Shown one piece after another: positions 28,666 to 37,131 of a stretch of 64,000 nucleotides of DNA. Each line of letters starts with the position of its first letter. The first letter of the stretch is position 1. The DNA lies in assembly GCF_900582195.1 (NCBI RefSeq), contig NZ_UTHA01000063.1, forward strand, positions 1 through 64,000, read 5' to 3'. This DNA is from Pseudomonas viridiflava. Lineage in GTDB: Bacteria > Pseudomonadota > Gammaproteobacteria > Pseudomonadales > Pseudomonadaceae. Below the pieces are notes generated by a model that ran no database searches, was not told the DNA's origin, and was given only the letters and a program-made list of their open reading frames with translations. The position numbers and the translations under genes were made by a program.

Positions 28666-29922
28666 ATGAAACGTATTCCCTTGGTGTGGCAAATCGTTGC
28701 CGGGCTATTGCTTGGCGTGCTCGTCGGTTGGTATTTCAATACCCATCCGCAGTATCAAACGTGGGTGAGTGCGGAGATTCTCAAACCCCTCGGTGACATC
28801 TTTATCAAGATGATGAAGATGGTGGTGGTACCGATTGTGTTCTGTTGCATGATTCTGGGCATTGCCGGCGGCGGCGATAACAAGTCGTTTGGCCGCATGG
28901 GTATCAAGTCGCTGGGATATTTCTTTGCGATTACCGCGCTGGCCATCGTCGTCGGCTTGTGTTTCGCGAACATCTTCGAGCCGGGCACCGGTACCGATAT
29001 TTCCGGCCTGTCCCACGGTACGGCATCGATCAGCATGGAGCCGTCAAAAGGCGCGCTGGTGATCTTGCAGAACATCGTGCCGGACAATGTTCTGGTGGCG
29101 ATGGCGGAAGCGAAATTGCTTTCGGTGCTGTTCTTCGCCGTGCTGTTCGGCCTCGCGCTGAATGCGCTGCCGCGAGAAAAAAGTGCACCTGCAATCGCGC
29201 TGGTTCAGAGCATTTCCGATGCGATGTTCAAGGTCGTCTCAATGGTTATGGCCTACGCGCCGATTGGGGTCTTCGGCATGATCGGCGCAACGGTCGCGAC
29301 GTTTGGTTTTGCCTCGTTGTTGCCGTTGCTCAAGTTGATAGGGGTGGTTTACCTGGCGCTGATTGTTTTCGCCTTGGTGATACTCGGCGGCATTTGCTAC
29401 TTGATTGGCGAAAACATTTTCAAGTTGATTCGCTACTTCCGCAGTGAACTGATTCTGGCGTTCTCGAGTGCTGCTTCAGCCGCGGTCATGCCGCAGTTGA
29501 TGACCCGATTGGAGAGTTACGGTGTACCGCGTCGGATCGTCAGTTTCGTGGTGCCGGTGGGTTATGCATTCAACCTGGACGGCGCTTCGATCTTCCTCGG
29601 AGTCGCGACGATCTTCGTCGCGCAGCTCTATGGCATCGACCTGTCGTTGTCGCAGCAAATCCTGCTGGTGGTGACGATGGTGCTGACATCCAAAGGGGCG
29701 GCGGGGGTGCCCGGGTTTGCCATCATCATCCTCTCCGCGACGTTGGCGTCGGCTGGGCTGCCCTTGGAAGGCGTCGCGTTGATCGCGGGTATTTTCAGGA
29801 TCATCGACAGCGGTACGACGACGCTGAACGTCTTGGGCAATGCCATCGCGCCGTTGGTGATAGCCAAGTGGGAGAGGGCTTCTCTTGAACCCTCAGGTGC
29901 TCGTAGCACAGCCGAAGCGTGA
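28666..29922 (+). CDS. Dicarboxylate/amino acid:cation symporter (DAACS family)
   Basis: The 418-residue transporter shows the family's hallmark hairpin and helix motifs: SSAASAAVMPQLMTRLE (HP1), NLDGASIFLG (TM7), TSKGAAGVPGFAIIILSATL (HP2) and DSGTTTLNVLGNAIA (TM8). It couples uptake of C4-dicarboxylates or acidic amino acids to Na+ or H+. The HP1 motif is the serine-rich one seen in DctA/GltP relatives; which substrate it takes cannot be read directly. It is the distal gene of the unit with the VOC protein and is followed by a terminator. Confidence 0.94.
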   Translation: MKRIPLVWQIVAGLLLGVLVGWYFNTHPQYQTWVSAEILKPLGDIFIKMMKMVVVPIVFCCMILGIAGGGDNKSFGRMGIKSLGYFFAITALAIVVGLCFANIFEPGTGTDISGLSHGTASISMEPSKGALVILQNIVPDNVLVAMAEAKLLSVLFFAVLFGLALNALPREKSAPAIALVQSISDAMFKVVSMVMAYAPIGVFGMIGATVATFGFASLLPLLKLIGVVYLALIVFALVILGGICYLIGENIFKLIRYFRSELILAFSSAASAAVMPQLMTRLESYGVPRRIVSFVVPVGYAFNLDGASIFLGVATIFVAQLYGIDLSLSQQILLVVTMVLTSKGAAGVPGFAIIILSATLASAGLPLEGVALIAGIFRIIDSGTTTLNVLGNAIAPLVIAKWERASLEPSGARSTAEA

Positions 29923-29971
29923 CTGAACACGCCGGACATTAACGTTTGAAACCGCACTGATATCGAGTGCT

Positions 29972-29998
29972 CGCCCGCTGGCACAGGGGCGTTTTTTT
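29972..29998 (+). terminator. Rho-independent terminator of the symporter gene
   Basis: CGCCC (29972-29976) pairs with GGGCG (29987-29991), followed by seven T. The stem is short but the T run is long. Confidence 0.75.
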
Positions 29999-30010
29999 GG
30001 GTTGTTTTAC

Positions 30011-30025
30011 TAGACGACCGGTCTA
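30011..30025. promoter_or_regulatory. NemR/TetR-type operator upstream of the old-yellow-enzyme operon
   Basis: TAGAC (30011-30015) and GTCTA (30021-30025) form an inverted repeat around GACCG, 17 bp before the nemA start. It resembles the TAGAC-centred palindromes bound by NemR and related TetR repressors that respond to electrophiles. No TetR gene lies nearby, so the regulator would act from elsewhere. Confidence 0.6.
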
Positions 30026-30041
30026 TTGATGTGGGGTTTTT

Positions 30042-31145
30042 ATGCTTGATAACGCTGTTGATACCGACCTTTTTTCCCCCATGGCCATGGGCGCGCTGCA
30101 ATTGGCCAATCGAATTGTCATGGCCCCGGTGACACGTAGCCGCATGGCCGAAGACGGCGTGCCGAATGAAATGCACGCGACTTACTACGCCCAGCGCGCC
30201 AGTGCAGGCTTGATCATCGCCGAAGCGACGAACATTTCCGCTCAGGGGCGCGGCTATGCCATGACCCCGGGTATCTGGTCGCAAGAGCAAGTCGCCGGGT
30301 GGAAGAAAGTCACCGATGCCGTACACGCCGCCGGCGGAAAAATCGTCAGTCAGCTGTGGCACGTCGGGCGTTTTTCCAGTATCGAGTTGCAGCCCGATGG
30401 CCAGGCACCGGTCGCGCCTTCGGCGATCAAGGCTGAGGGCAGCACTTACACCGAGAAAGGTTTCGTCGAAGTGTCGATGCCGCGCGCACTTGAGACCTCG
30501 GAAATTCCGGGAATCATCGAGCAGTACAAGCTTGCCGCCGAGAATGCCAAGCGAGCTGGTTTCGACGGTGTGGAAGTGCATTCCGCCAACAGTTATCTGC
30601 TCGACCAGTTCCTGCGCGATTCGACCAATCAGCGCACCGATCAGTACGGCGGCTCCATCGAAAATCGTGCCCGGCTGACGCTGGAAGTCACCGAAGCGGT
30701 GGTGTCCATCTGGGGCAGCGACCGCGTCGGCATCCGCCTGTCGCCGGTCACCCCCGATGCCGGCAACACGCCGCCGGACAGCAACGTTATGGCGACTTAC
30801 GGCTACCTGATCCAGCAACTCAATCGATTCAATCTGGCCTACCTGCATTTCGTTGAAGGCGCCACGGCCACTTCGCGCACCGTGCCGGCGGGCGTGGATC
30901 TGGACGCGTTGAGCGCGCAGTTCAAGGGCGCGTTCATTGGCAACAACAACTATGACCTGGCGATGGCGCTAGAACGACGGGCGCAGGGCCGCATCGATGC
31001 GGTGGCGTTTGGTCGTTTGTTTATTGCCAACCCCGACCTGGTGGAGCGTCTGAGGCGCGGTCTCGAACTGACCATTGCGCCGCGTGAGAGTTACTACGGC
31101 GGCGGCGCCAAGGGCTACATCGATTGGCCCACCGCTAACACCTGA
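30042..31145 (+). CDS. nemA: Alkene reductase of the old yellow enzyme family (NemA-like)
   Basis: The 367-residue FMN-dependent TIM-barrel enzyme has the OYE substrate-binding HSANSYLLDQFL, the RTDQYGGSIENRARL signature and a C-terminal FGRLFIANPDL that binds FMN. N-ethylmaleimide reductases reduce activated C=C bonds, nitro compounds and other electrophiles with NADPH. The gene heads a run of four same-strand genes and is preceded by a NemR-like palindrome, so induction by reactive electrophiles is likely. The stop is followed directly by the SDR leader. Confidence 0.94.
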   Translation: MLDNAVDTDLFSPMAMGALQLANRIVMAPVTRSRMAEDGVPNEMHATYYAQRASAGLIIAEATNISAQGRGYAMTPGIWSQEQVAGWKKVTDAVHAAGGKIVSQLWHVGRFSSIELQPDGQAPVAPSAIKAEGSTYTEKGFVEVSMPRALETSEIPGIIEQYKLAAENAKRAGFDGVEVHSANSYLLDQFLRDSTNQRTDQYGGSIENRARLTLEVTEAVVSIWGSDRVGIRLSPVTPDAGNTPPDSNVMATYGYLIQQLNRFNLAYLHFVEGATATSRTVPAGVDLDALSAQFKGAFIGNNNYDLAMALERRAQGRIDAVAFGRLFIANPDLVERLRRGLELTIAPRESYYGGGAKGYIDWPTANT

Positions 31146-31202
31146 ATGACCGACCTGACGCCGAGAAAGCGTGATCGCATTCACTGTAAAGAGGAACCGA
31201 GC

Positions 31203-31946
31203 ATGAATTATCTGCACAACAAAGTCGCCATCGTCACCGGTGCTTCGTCCGGTATCGGGGCGGCCACCACACGGGCACTGGCGGCTCACGGCGTTCGCGT
31301 CGTTGCCGCCGCGCTGGATGAACAGGGTCTGGCAGCCTTCGTCGCCGAGTTGCGCGCGGCTGGAAATGACGTGGTCGCTTTCACCACTGACGTTACGCAA
31401 TTGGATCAAACCCGGGCGCTGGCCAGATTCGCTCAGGACACCTATGGAGCTGTCGACATTCTGGTGAATAACGCCGGGCTGATGCTGTTCTCCAACTGGG
31501 TCGATCTGGCCGTAGAGGATTGGGACAAGATGATCGACGTAAACATCAAGGGCTATCTCAATGCCACAGCAGCGGTGCTGCCAATGATGCTGGAGCACAA
31601 GTCCGGGCAGATCCTCAATATGGATTCGGTGGCCGGCCATCAGGTCGGTCCGGCGGCGGGCGTTTACAGCGCCACCAAATTTTTTGTGCAAGCCATGACC
31701 GAGTCGATGCGCAAGGAATTGGGCGTACAGCACGGCATTCGCGTCAGTACGGTCAGCCCCGGCGTTATCAATACCGGTTGGGCGGACAAGGTCAGTGATC
31801 CACAAGGGCGCAAAGCCGCCCAGGAACTCAACCGCATCGCCATCGCGCCTGACGATATTGCGCGTGCCGTGATTTACGCGCTCAACCAGCCGGAAAACGT
31901 CACCGTCAACGACCTGATCATTTCGCCGACGCGCCAGGATTGGTGA
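31203..31946 (+). CDS. Short-chain dehydrogenase/reductase in the OYE operon
   Basis: A 247-residue classical SDR with TGASSGIGAATTRAL (cofactor), NNAGLM, the serine in NMDSVAG, and the YSATKFFVQ catalytic Tyr/Lys. The YdfG-like type reduces or oxidises small carbonyl and hydroxyl groups. The ATG at 31203 has GAGGA upstream; the open frame begins earlier but those residues are not SDR-like. It lies 57 bp after nemA and could process products of the alkene reductase. Confidence 0.93.
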   Translation: MNYLHNKVAIVTGASSGIGAATTRALAAHGVRVVAAALDEQGLAAFVAELRAAGNDVVAFTTDVTQLDQTRALARFAQDTYGAVDILVNNAGLMLFSNWVDLAVEDWDKMIDVNIKGYLNATAAVLPMMLEHKSGQILNMDSVAGHQVGPAAGVYSATKFFVQAMTESMRKELGVQHGIRVSTVSPGVINTGWADKVSDPQGRKAAQELNRIAIAPDDIARAVIYALNQPENVTVNDLIISPTRQDW

Positions 31947-32027
31947 GTGTCGGCTGCTTCTGCCGCCGGCTGCCAACCTCGGCTTCCGGTGGCCTCTGTA
32001 ACTCACCTTCAACGAAAGGAAACAACC

Positions 32028-32414
32028 ATGTCGCAGAACATCAAAGCCGTACCGACCGCCGAATACACCGCTGTTATCGCTACCGCCAATCAATACGTCG
32101 AAGGTCTTCGGATCGGTGATGCTCAAGGCGTCGCTCAAGCCTTCCATAAAGAGGCGGTGATGTACGGTTTCACCAACGGCGAATTACTCGGCGGCCCGAT
32201 CAAGAACCTGTTTGATTTCGTCGAGAAAAATGGCGCAGCCCCCAAAATCAGCACACGTCTTGATGTGCTGGCGATCACGCCGACCACCGCAGTGGTGCGC
32301 GTAGACATGGAAACCGATGCGATTGGTGCCGATTACAACGACTATCTGACTTTGATCAAAATTGACGGGGTCTGGAAGGTCATTGCCAAGGTTTATCACC
32401 AGTTCGAGGCCTGA
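32028..32414 (+). CDS. NTF2-like protein (putative lumazine-binding type)
   Basis: The 128-residue protein has the SnoaL/NTF2-like alpha-plus-beta arrangement: an N-terminal helix (IATANQYVEGLRIGDAQGVA), then FHKEAVMYGF, and closing strands DYLTLIKIDGVWKVIAKVYHQF. Members are small enzymes or ligand-binding proteins with a conical pocket. AAAGGA precedes the ATG at 32028. It follows the SDR by 81 bp in the same transcription unit; the substrate is unknown. Confidence 0.85.
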   Translation: MSQNIKAVPTAEYTAVIATANQYVEGLRIGDAQGVAQAFHKEAVMYGFTNGELLGGPIKNLFDFVEKNGAAPKISTRLDVLAITPTTAVVRVDMETDAIGADYNDYLTLIKIDGVWKVIAKVYHQFEA

Positions 32415-32479
32415 GTAACGTTCGATCCCGGTAGTTCGCTGCCGGGGGCGGCGAATGATCAATCAGAAGAGGAAGCGAG

Positions 32480-32914
32480 ATGTCGAAGGTTGAGTTTTCC
32501 GCTGTCGTGGATGGCGCTGCACAACAGGTCTGGAATGTGGTGAAGCAGTTTGGTGAGATCAAGAACTGGCACCCTTCGATTGTGGACAGCCATATCGAAG
32601 GCGCAGGACCCGAGACGGTGGGGTGCATTCGCGCGCTCACTTTGAGCGATGGCGCCGTTGTCAGAGAGCGCTTGTTGTCGGTTGATGACTCGGCGTTAAC
32701 GCTGTCCTACTGCTTTGAAGAGGCACCTTTACCGCTGGACAATTATGTGGCCAGCGTGAAGTTGGTGGCTTTGACCGGGCAAGACAAAACACTGCTCAGT
32801 TGGCTGGCCAGTTTCGATCTTCGAGAGCCGAACAGTGCTGAGCACTATCAGACACTGATCCGCGGCCTGATCGTCGATGGTCACAATGGGTTGCAAGCAT
32901 TGCTTGCTCGGTAA
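32480..32914 (+). CDS. SRPBCC-family (START/polyketide-cyclase-like) protein
   Basis: A 144-residue helix-grip protein: SAVVDGAAQQVWNVVKQFGEIKNWHP at the start, a central series of strands, and a long C-terminal helix. SRPBCC proteins bind hydrophobic ligands in a deep cavity; some act as cyclases. It is the last gene of the nemA-led run, 65 bp after the NTF2-like gene. No catalytic residue can be assigned. Confidence 0.88.
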   Translation: MSKVEFSAVVDGAAQQVWNVVKQFGEIKNWHPSIVDSHIEGAGPETVGCIRALTLSDGAVVRERLLSVDDSALTLSYCFEEAPLPLDNYVASVKLVALTGQDKTLLSWLASFDLREPNSAEHYQTLIRGLIVDGHNGLQALLAR

Positions 32915-32935
32915 TACACAACACAGGTTCCCACG

Positions 32936-32960
32936 CCCGCATTCCCTTGAGGAATGCGGG
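32936..32960 (+). terminator. Strong hairpin after the OYE operon
   Basis: CCCGCATTCC (32936-32945) and GGAATGCGGG (32951-32960) form a perfect 10-bp stem with a 5-base loop. There is no T run directly after it, so it may be a transcript-stabilising hairpin or a weak terminator. Confidence 0.6.
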
Positions 32961-33029
32961 GCATGAACCGAATGAATTTTTCCTCGCGTTCACTTCGGCG
33001 TAGCGTGCTCCAAAACAAGGAGCATTACC

Positions 33030-33749
33030 GTGAGCCAAACCTCGACCAGCCCCGCAGAAAAATTCGACACCTCGCGTGCCAGTGAATACGCCCGACAAAG
33101 CCGCATTGCCCTGGCGGGCTACGACGCCTGTCACGATCTGGCGGCTTGCATGCTGGCGGCGAGTTTCGGCAGTTCCCGTGCGGCCAACATTCTGGTGGTC
33201 GGTGCCGGCGGCACGGCGCAGGAAATCATTGCGATGGCGGCGCTGGAACCGCAGTGGCGCTTCATCGCGGTTGACCCTTCCGCGCCGATGCTGGAAACCG
33301 CCACAGAGCAATTGCAGGCCCACGACTTGTTGCACCGAACCCAGGTGCATCTCGGGCATGTCGAGGACTTGCCGGCGGATGCGCAATTCGACGCGGCGAC
33401 GTTGATCGGTGTGCTCCATCATCTGAACGGTGATGAGCCCAAGCGCCAGATCCTGCAATCGATTCAGGCGCGTCTCAAACCGTGCGCGCCGCTGATTGTC
33501 GCCGGCAATCATTACGCCTATGCCAGTCAGCCGTTGTTGCTCCAGGCATGGGGGCAGCGTTGGCGGCAGCAGGGCGCCAGCGCGCAAGAGGTGCAAGCCA
33601 GGCTTGGCAAGATTCTGCAAGGCGCCGATCCGCCGCATTCCGAAGCGGCGGTTCAGGCGCTTTTGCGTGAATCCGGGTTTGGCGAGGCGACGCGGTTCTT
33701 CAGCAGTTTGTTCTGGGGGGCGTGGCTGACGTGTAAAGCGTCTTCTTGA
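33030..33749 (+). CDS. Class I SAM-dependent methyltransferase
   Basis: The 239-residue protein has a Rossmann methyltransferase core: motif I VVGAGGTAQE (about residues 56-65), motif II VDPSAPML, and a post-II VEDLPADAQFDAATLIGVLHHL typical of small-molecule methyltransferases. The translation start is GTG at 33030, with AAGGAG well placed. The substrate is unknown. It stands alone between the OYE operon and a convergent acetyltransferase. Confidence 0.9.
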   Translation: MSQTSTSPAEKFDTSRASEYARQSRIALAGYDACHDLAACMLAASFGSSRAANILVVGAGGTAQEIIAMAALEPQWRFIAVDPSAPMLETATEQLQAHDLLHRTQVHLGHVEDLPADAQFDAATLIGVLHHLNGDEPKRQILQSIQARLKPCAPLIVAGNHYAYASQPLLLQAWGQRWRQQGASAQEVQARLGKILQGADPPHSEAAVQALLRESGFGEATRFFSSLFWGAWLTCKASS

Positions 33750-33785
33750 TGCGGACTGACTCGTAAGGTGCGCTCAGACATGCCG

Positions 33786-34337
33786 TTAACGGAACCGTAC
33801 GCGCTCGATCCATTGCTCCCTGGTCAGTCCATAGCACTTGCACAGGGTCGGTGCACCGGAGAGGTTCAACTCGGCATCATACAAGTGCACGGCGCCGATT
33901 TTCAGCAGCGCTTTTTGTGATCGGCTGTTGGCGGGGCCGACGTGGAAATAGACGATGTCGTAGACCCTGAATGCATGTTCCAGCATCAGTGCCTTCAACT
34001 CACGATTGGCATCACCACCCCATTTTGTCCGCGTCAGAAAGGTGTAGCCGATGGCGATACTTTCGGGCTGATCGGGTGGCGTGTAGTAGCTCGACATACC
34101 GACGATCTGCCCTGATTCGATATCGATGACGGCGAGTGTTTTTGCGCTGGCCAGTCGAGCCGCGAAGTACTTCTCAAACACCTGCCGCTCATAGCGATCG
34201 TGGGCGGGATGTCCGGCCCAGATGAGCGGGTCGCTCGCCGCTGAAAACAACGCTTCGAAGTCACTGGCGGTCAGCGCCCTGAGTGTTAGCGTGCTTCCAT
34301 GAAGAACGGGTTGGCAGTCGAATTCACGTACCGGCAT
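33786..34337 (-). CDS. GNAT-family acetyltransferase (RimJ-like)
   Basis: A 183-residue GNAT protein with LTLRALTASDFEALF, IVGMSSYYTPP, IGYTFLTRTKWGG and the acetyl-CoA/acceptor region HVGPANSRSQKALLKIGA. The RimJ/RimL-type order suggests an N-terminal or small-molecule acetyltransferase. AGGAAG precedes the ATG. It ends 37 bp from the convergent methyltransferase gene. Confidence 0.9.
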   Translation of the reverse strand: MPVREFDCQPVLHGSTLTLRALTASDFEALFSAASDPLIWAGHPAHDRYERQVFEKYFAARLASAKTLAVIDIESGQIVGMSSYYTPPDQPESIAIGYTFLTRTKWGGDANRELKALMLEHAFRVYDIVYFHVGPANSRSQKALLKIGAVHLYDAELNLSGAPTLCKCYGLTREQWIERVRFR

Positions 34338-34563
34338 GGTGTCTTCCTGGTCGATCCGAGGAGTGCGACCAGTCTAGGGTGGCAACGGGTTAAGGAAAGA
34401 TCCAATTCGGTGGTTATTCATGGAGCCAACGGTCTACGGGATTCGCTGCCTGAGCTGGTGCAGCTTTTGCTTGGGTGGAGACAAGAGGCGTCTGTTGACA
34501 GGCAACGACCTCGACTCGAGACCCCGCAGGCCAATATCGGCGCAGAAAAGGAGAACGCCCATC

Positions 34564-34869
34564 ATGAGTCTTTCCACTATGGCTGTTTTATACCGATGGA
34601 AACTGCACAGCGGCAAAGAGGACGCGTTCAAGCAAGCCTGGGCTTTGCTATCTGAACAATTGATACAAAGAGGCTCGCTTGGGTCTCGTTTGCACCGAGG
34701 TGCTGACGGCTGGTGGTACAGCTATGCCGCGTGGCCGAGCGTCGCGTCTCGCGATGAGGCATTCAATCGGGAACCTCTTGATGCCGGCGCTTTGACGATC
34801 ATGAGGGCGGCAGTGGCGGAGTCTTGTCCGGAAGTGGTGCTCGAGCCGGTGGTGGATCTGTTGCTATGA
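34564..34869 (+). CDS. Antibiotic biosynthesis monooxygenase (ABM)-like protein
   Basis: The 101-residue ferredoxin-like-fold protein has VLYRWKLHSGKEDAFKQAW, LGSRLHRGADGWWYSYAAWPS and a closing VVLEPVVDLL, the pattern of small ABM-domain proteins that oxidise or bind small aromatic or haem-like compounds. AAGGAG lies 11 bp before the ATG at 34564; an ATG five codons in (34579) is also possible. It is unlinked to obvious partners. Confidence 0.8.
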   Translation: MSLSTMAVLYRWKLHSGKEDAFKQAWALLSEQLIQRGSLGSRLHRGADGWWYSYAAWPSVASRDEAFNREPLDAGALTIMRAAVAESCPEVVLEPVVDLLL

Positions 34870-34935
34870 AAGGCGCCGCTCGACCCGGGCGCCGCCGTGG
34901 GCCAATTGCCCGCACGGTGCCAAGCGAGGGGGACT

Positions 34936-35091
34936 TCAGCTTTCGCGGGTTTCGACTGGCCCTGCCGCCTCGGCTTCCATCTTCGCCCGGTCAGCCTTGC
35001 TGATGTATTTAGGCTTTTTCGGCGCGAGTTTGGCGCTGGCCTTTTTGGCCTTTTCCTTGAACAACTGTTTCAGTTTTTTCTGGCGATTCAT
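34936..35091 (-). CDS. Small basic DUF2986-type protein
   Basis: The 51-residue protein starts MNRQKKLKQLFKEKAKKA, continues PKKPKYISKADRAKME and ends ETRES. Its lysine-rich helical character and the KYISKADRAKM motif fit the DUF2986 family of small conserved gammaproteobacterial proteins without known function. It would bind nucleic acid or ribosomes if anything, which is guesswork. It is too short for usual ORF cut-offs. Confidence 0.75.
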   Translation of the reverse strand: MNRQKKLKQLFKEKAKKASAKLAPKKPKYISKADRAKMEAEAAGPVETRES

Positions 35092-35255
35092 GTGTTCTGC
35101 TCTGTGTGTAAGGGTAAATATCGACTAGCGAAGGGCGTAAACGAAATCAGCAATTGTCATACCCGGTTAAACGAATAGACGCTCCACGTTCGCTTCTTGC
35201 GCTCGAAAAAGGGCGAATCCTGACGTAAGCCTCGGGCCAAGGCAATGCCAATTCC

Positions 35256-35430
35256 TCACATGGCGATAAAGTCGCGCACAGCCTTGATGGTCGGTGTCGG
35301 GGCTTCTTCCATCAACCAGTGCCCGCCAGCGGCTGGACCAGCATGAAGCGCTCCTGGCCGATCAACGCGACCGCATAGCGTACGTGCAGGCCCCCGCGAT
35401 TCCAGATCTGCGTGGTCGAGATCCGCGCTG
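35256..35430 (-). pseudogene. Decayed alpha/beta-hydrolase C-terminus
   Basis: Read on the minus strand, one frame gives VRYAVALIGQERFMLVQPLAG and a neighbouring frame gives GGHWLMEEAPTPTIKAVRDF and a stop. Together they match the last strands of alpha/beta hydrolases, including the catalytic histidine (GGHWLMEE). A frameshift near 35320 separates them, and no N-terminal part is present. The rest of 35092-35502 shows no other gene. Confidence 0.7.
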
Positions 35431-35502
35431 TCATCGACGATCAGTCAGCCGGAATAAACTAAGCTGATGTGTAACGTCAAGATGACACAGGAGCAACTCA
35501 CC

Positions 35503-35991
35503 ATGAAGGCGCGCCGCATGATCAAGTCACGCACGTTGATTGCAACGGTTTCTTCGCTGGCGCTGGTTTTCAGCTCGGCGATGGCACTGGCCGATCCCGG
35601 CAACGGAAAGGGGCAAGGGCCGGGCAATGGCAAGGGCAATCCGCAGAACATGCAAGGCCACGGTAACCAGAAAGGTAATGGCAACAAGGGCAACAATTCT
35701 GGCGGTGACTGGAGTCATGGGCCAAGCATCGATCGCGGCAATGTGCTGGGAATTGTTGGCGGCTATCGCGACTACTGGAGCCCGGGGCCTGCGCTGCCAC
35801 CGGGCATCCAAAAGAATCTTGCGCGCGGCAAACCGCTGCCGCCCGGTATCGCGAAGAAGCTTGATGGACGCCTGGTCGGTCACCTGCCGCATTACGATGG
35901 CTACGAATGGCAACAGGTGGGCACGGATCTGATCCTGGTCGCGCTGGCGACCGGCCTGATTTATGAGGTGCTCAACGGCGCGTTTGATTAG
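35503..35991 (+). CDS. CigR-family (anti-virulence regulator-like) protein
   Basis: The 162-residue protein has a signal peptide (SSLALVFSSAMALA), a glycine/asparagine/lysine-rich low-complexity linker (residues about 43-85), and a C-terminal domain with LPPGIQKNLARGKPLPPGIAKKL and TDLILVALATGLIYEVLNGAFD. This ending is characteristic of the RcnB/CigR-like family. The role in Pseudomonas is not known. CAGGAG is nine bases before the ATG at 35503. It ends in a hydrophobic helix, so it may be membrane-associated. Confidence 0.85.
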   Translation: MKARRMIKSRTLIATVSSLALVFSSAMALADPGNGKGQGPGNGKGNPQNMQGHGNQKGNGNKGNNSGGDWSHGPSIDRGNVLGIVGGYRDYWSPGPALPPGIQKNLARGKPLPPGIAKKLDGRLVGHLPHYDGYEWQQVGTDLILVALATGLIYEVLNGAFD

Positions 35992-36042
35992 CCGTAGCGC
36001 TGAGCCGAGGTCGCCGCTAGCCGTGGTTGATGTGCGATTGAA

Positions 36043-36063
36043 TTGCTGCAAAATACGCAGCAA
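36043..36063. promoter_or_regulatory. Perfect inverted repeat upstream of the quinone oxidoreductase operon
   Basis: TTGCTGC (36043-36049) and GCAGCAA (36057-36063) are perfect complements with a 7-bp AT-rich spacer, about 95 bp before the start of the oxidoreductase gene. The size and symmetry fit a dimeric repressor/activator site, possibly for the LysR protein encoded at the end of the same operon. No T run follows it, so a terminator is less likely. Confidence 0.5.
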
Positions 36064-36156
36064 TTATCTGCATGTGGAGGGTCTTGTTCGTCGACTGATC
36101 GGTTATCAGACTGGAACCACTGACGTTGAAGCAGCTTCCAGAAAGGAGAGATAACC

Positions 36157-37131
36157 ATGGTTTCCGTGATCCGGTTTGAGCAGTTTGGCAATCAAGACGT
36201 ACTGCAAATGCAGACAACCGACCGGCAGGCACCGGGGCCCGGTGAGGTCTGGCTTGAGCAGGAAGCCGTAGGTGTCAACTTTCTTGACGTGACCCAACGC
36301 AAGGGCGCGGTCGCGGTTCCTCTGCCTTCCGGCCTTGGACTGGAGGGCGCAGGACGTGTGGCTGCGACTGGCACAGGTGTGAGCAACGTAAGCGTCGGCG
36401 ATCGTGTCGCCTACGCCACGGGGCCATTGGGGGCTTACGCCTCGGCGCGGCTCTTCCCCGCGGAGCGTCTGGTTAAAATGCCCGACACCTTGTCCTGCGA
36501 CGCGGCAGCGGCGGTGATGTTCAAGGGCATCACCGCGCAGTATTTGCTGAAATCCACTTTTCCCGTAGGGCCGGACACCACGCTTTTGCTTTACGGGGTG
36601 GCGGGCGGTTTGGGGGCGATCATGGCGTCATGGGCCAAGCATCTGGGAGCAACGGTGATCGGTGTGGTGTCTAAACAGGCCAGTGTCGAAAAGGCTCGGG
36701 CGTCGGGTTGTGACGAGGTGCTGGTGTTCGACGCCGAGACCCTGGCAGCGGACGTCGCGCGCTTCACTGATGGGCAGAAGGTCGATGTGGTGTACGACCC
36801 GATCGGGCGGGTGTCTTTTCAGGCGTCACTGGACAGCTTGCGTCCGCGTGGTTTGATGGTGTCGTTCGGCGCCTCATCCGGTGCGCCGGCAGCGGTGGAA
36901 CTGGCGACACTCAACAGCAAGGGCTCGTTGTTTTTGACGCGTCCCTCACTGGCCGCGCACACGGCAACGGTCGCTGAGTATCAGGCGCGCGCGCAGGATG
37001 TTCTGGCCGCTGTCGCAGCCGGTATTATCCAACCGCAGATCTGGGCAAGCTATCCATTGGCCGATGCCGCGTTGGCCCATGCCGACCTGGAATCGGGCCG
37101 ATCTTCAGGGGCGATCATCCTAAAACCATGA
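36157..37131 (+). CDS. Quinone oxidoreductase (zinc-free MDR family)
   Basis: A 324-residue zeta-crystallin-type NADPH:quinone reductase: VSVIRFEQFGNQDVLQ at the start, GVNFLDVTQRKG, GLGLEGAGRV, and the cofactor motif YGVAGGLGAIMASWAKHLGA. It lacks the zinc-ligand cysteines of alcohol dehydrogenases. It reduces quinones or other conjugated ketones with NADPH. AAAGGAGAG precedes the ATG. The stop overlaps the LysR start by 4 bp (ATGA), so the regulator is cotranslated. Confidence 0.93.
   Translation: MVSVIRFEQFGNQDVLQMQTTDRQAPGPGEVWLEQEAVGVNFLDVTQRKGAVAVPLPSGLGLEGAGRVAATGTGVSNVSVGDRVAYATGPLGAYASARLFPAERLVKMPDTLSCDAAAAVMFKGITAQYLLKSTFPVGPDTTLLLYGVAGGLGAIMASWAKHLGATVIGVVSKQASVEKARASGCDEVLVFDAETLAADVARFTDGQKVDVVYDPIGRVSFQASLDSLRPRGLMVSFGASSGAPAAVELATLNSKGSLFLTRPSLAAHTATVAEYQARAQDVLAAVAAGIIQPQIWASYPLADAALAHADLESGRSSGAIILKP

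Noticed and set aside
30969..32147. 392-codon minus-strand frame opposite the OYE-SDR genes
   Set aside because: Antisense to conserved enzymes, without domains or RBS.
34338..34563. Possible small gene between the GNAT and ABM genes
   Set aside because: Frames are short, without RBS or family similarity.
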